Positions 29,565-29,661 of a stretch of 29,661 nucleotides of DNA are shown here, piece by piece. The translations under genes and the position numbers were made by a program. Position 1 is the stretch's first letter, and every line of letters begins with the position of its first letter. The stretch covers positions 1-29,661 of the forward strand of contig BQKZ01000249.1 in NCBI GenBank assembly GCA_036244855.1, in the 5' to 3' direction. Source of the stretch: Temnopleurus reevesii (lineage: Eukaryota > Echinodermata > Echinoidea > Temnopleuroida > Temnopleuridae). The notes under the pieces were generated by a model, which was given only the letters and a program-made list of their open reading frames with translations, was not told the origin of the DNA and did not search any database.

Positions 29565-29661
29565 AGGGGAATATGCCGAGTGGAAATGAAAGAGGGAAAG
29601 AGGAATATGTGAGAAGGGGACAGAAACAGAGCACGAGAGCGAGAGAGAGAGAGAGAGAGAG
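29565..29661. repeat. GA-rich tract running off the window
   Basis: Purine-rich sequence ending in a pure GA run at the last base, so its full length is not visible. Confidence 0.9.

Noticed and set aside
1..29661. CRISPR array, prokaryotic operon or integrated viral genes
   Set aside because: No regularly spaced unique-spacer repeats, no ribosome-binding-site-led gene strings, and no recognisable polymerase, integrase, capsid or transposase domains were seen.

Overview
This is a eukaryotic, gene-poor, AT-rich window. It contains no operons, no intact multi-exon gene, no rRNA and no convincing functional tRNA gene. The tRNA-derived SINEs with a conserved central block, the dense microsatellites, the small palindromic (foldback) DNA elements and the AT-rich introns best fit a marine invertebrate deuterostome. 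A sea urchin or other echinoderm is my first guess; this is pattern recognition and not a database match. A run of 134 N (15774-15907) shows it is a draft assembly.

Coding content is thin. The best-supported coding piece is one internal exon at 28329-28488 (+), with a consensus acceptor and a consensus GTGAGT donor around an open frame. Weaker candidates are terminal exons at 2692-2894 (-), 27024-27154 (+, ending in a CaaX-like C-I-I-F), 307-372 (-) and 18013-18101 (+), and two unrecognised ORFs at 10253-10768 (-) and 22501-22887 (+). Most other long open frames lie inside microsatellites or palindromes, where low complexity keeps a frame open, and they are left out. The exons cannot be joined into one gene from this sequence.

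Mobile elements dominate. Three related tRNA-type SINEs lie at 1759-2045, 3871-4165 and 9513-9940, and two probable minus-strand repeat tails lie at 1317-1420 and 21661-21790. At least ten palindromic or TIR-bearing elements are present. An ACGC-rich foldback family has copies at 408-560, 3697-4245 (with a SINE nested inside), 4333-4633 and 25871-26118. A 176-bp TIR element has two copies in opposite orientation (6543-6718 and 28081-28250). Single palindromic or TIR elements lie at 3239-3330, 12484-12662, 13134-13384, 15908-16144 (touching the assembly gap), 17266-17616 (perfect 24-bp TIRs, TA target), 21366-21493 and 24952-25171 (flanked by a 9-bp direct repeat).

Simple repeats form large blocks: ATT at 7256-7376 and 9801-9940, GAA/GGA at 8471-9140, CA/GA at 13921-14045, CTT at 16363-16840, GA at 16960-17220, GAA at 19805-19935, CTT/CAT/CTC at 23299-23590, a roughly 740-bp ATC/ACC block at 23765-24510, and GA tracts at 24622-24715, 29050-29265 and 29565-29661. 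No CRISPR array, prokaryotic gene or clear viral gene was seen. I found no convincing new multi-gene system. The strongest material is the set of foldback families, their nesting and target duplications, and the orphan exon.
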